This document shows, in pieces, positions 63,468 to 64,000 of a stretch of 64,000 nt of DNA. The stretch covers positions 29,001 through 93,000 of the forward strand of contig JACXUM010000009.1 in assembly GCA_014763895.1 (NCBI GenBank), in the 5' to 3' direction. The position numbers and the translations under genes are program-made. Below the pieces are notes generated by a model. It saw only the letters and a program-made list of their open reading frames with translations, made no database searches and was not told where the DNA came from. Each line of letters opens with the position of its first letter. The stretch's first letter is position 1. Source of the stretch: Campylobacterales bacterium (GTDB taxonomy: Bacteria; Campylobacterota; Campylobacteria; Campylobacterales; Sulfurovaceae).

Positions 63468-63757
63468 TGCCCATAGAGTTTTTGGAACTTGCAGTTCAAG
63501 AGCTCAATGAGGCGTATAGCTACTATGAAGAACAACAGGCAAATTTAGGCAATCGTTTCAAGCAAGAGATTTACAACTCTTTGCATCGTATAGCACAATC
63601 TCCTAAAATCTATCAAAAAATTCAATACGATGTACGACGATGCATCGTACATAAGTTTCCCTTCAATATTCTCTTTTCGATTGAAACGGATCATCTTTTA
63701 GTCATTGCCATAGCTCATCACCATCGAGAACCAGACTATTGGATTGATAGAGTATAA
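63467..63757 (+). CDS. RelE/ParE-family toxin
   Basis: The 96 residues have the fold pattern of ParE/RelE: LELAVQELNEAYSYYEEQQ, NLGNRFKQEIYNSL, RRCIVHKFPFNILFSIE and HHREPDYWIDRV. The frame is open 28 codons upstream, but the ATG at 63467, coupled to the antitoxin, is the real start. Target (mRNA or gyrase) cannot be told. Confidence 0.83.
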   Translation: MPIEFLELAVQELNEAYSYYEEQQANLGNRFKQEIYNSLHRIAQSPKIYQKIQYDVRRCIVHKFPFNILFSIETDHLLVIAIAHHHREPDYWIDRV

Positions 63758-63762
63758 CTTTT

Positions 63763-63849
63763 CTCGTCCCGCCTCTCCGAAGGTGGGACGAGAAGAGATG
63801 AGACCTTAGACTTTCTATGCATTCCACCTACGGAGAGGTGGAACGAGAG
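63763..63849. repeat. Two further palindromic repeat copies in opposite orientation
   Basis: CTCGTCCCGCCTCTCCGAAG to 63792 is a hairpin of its own, and TCCACCTACGGAGAGGTGGA near 63823-63842 followed by ACGAGAG is the inverted form. Both are relatives of the 53-base repeat. The last 150 bases of the window hold no gene that I can name. Confidence 0.7.
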
Positions 63850-64000
63850 AGAATACGGGTTGCATTATTTAATATGAGTTATTCACAGCTTATTCACAGA
63901 TGTATAATGTCCCTGTTTGTCAAGACAGTTTTTTGAGAACTTCTTATTCCACCTATCATTATGCAGCCTGATCCATTTTCTTCATATAGACACTTAACGG

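Noticed and set aside
62280..63849. Possible CRISPR array from the 53-base repeats
   Set aside because: Only two full copies 660 bases apart, palindromic, with a transposase between them; no regular spacers and no cas genes.
63880..64000. Possible end of another insertion sequence at the right edge
   Set aside because: A short minus-strand frame near 63958-64000 could be a transposase C-terminus, but too little is in the window to support a call.

Overview
The window looks like a low-GC chromosome segment of a Campylobacterota bacterium, probably Sulfurovum- or Sulfurimonas-like. The evidence is a fused CcsBA (System II) cytochrome c maturation protein, small c553-type cytochromes, an aminofutalosine deaminase of the futalosine menaquinone route, the pepQ-folK-flhF neighbourhood, ribF followed by cmoA, and a DEAD-box/OadGAB/PckA gene set. 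This assignment is inference from gene content; no database was searched. I found no rRNA or tRNA gene and no CRISPR array.

Layout. 1-10 kb: the 3' part of uvrA, a small membrane protein on the minus strand preceded by a c-di-GMP-I (GEMM)-like leader, polA, ccsBA, mscL, a YhcH-family protein, tcdA and surE. 10-19.9 kb: greA, argC, a LpxH-like phosphatase, a universal stress protein, DUF3817, a methylenetetrahydrofolate reductase, serB, an ABC exporter, uppP and a DEAD-box helicase. 19.9-25 kb: an oadG-oadA-oadB-pckA block interconverting oxaloacetate, pyruvate and PEP with Na+ transport. 25-32.4 kb: mgtE, a ChaA-type exchanger, a second DEAD-box helicase, truD, a TauE/SafE-like protein, a TerB-like protein, acylphosphatase and a small Cys-rich protein. 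32.4-38.3 kb: msrA, an IS110-family element, a thioredoxin-2 gene that has lost its active-site segment, a two-component system, one haem cytochrome, two cytochrome-like secreted proteins without CXXCH, and cytochrome c553. 38.3-42.6 kb: two DUF4395 proteins, an Rrf2 regulator, a Cys/Met-metabolism PLP enzyme and a CAP-domain protein. A strong promoter and a long structured leader precede the DUF4395-Rrf2-PLP operon. 42.6-56.7 kb: sppA, the aminofutalosine deaminase, aroQ, pepQ, folK, flhF, a SpoA-like protein, mnmA, membrane proteins, prs, lepA, a NifX-like protein, a CopD-like protein, a 2OG-Fe(II) oxygenase and a lipoprotein.

At about 58.13 kb the chromosome-like order breaks. The C-terminal two thirds of a class II ribonucleotide reductase (minus strand) abuts the C-terminal half of ribF (plus strand), and each has lost its N-terminal part at the same point. 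cmoA follows.

59.2-64 kb is an accessory region and holds the most interesting system: a diversity-generating retroelement (DGR). Two lipoprotein/secreted C-type-lectin-like (DUF1566) target genes end in variable repeats. A template repeat at 60728-60850 differs from VR1 at 18 positions, all of them template adenines. VR2 also differs at 18 template adenines, plus one inserted codon and one boundary base. An Avd-like four-helix-bundle gene lies upstream of the template. The reverse transcriptase survives only as its C-terminal tail, separated from the template by a frameshifted IVP-type four-helix-bundle gene flanked by inverted repeats. Palindromic REP-like repeats, a truncated REP-associated transposase, an IS1380-type transposase start and a RelE/ParE toxin-antitoxin pair fill the rest.
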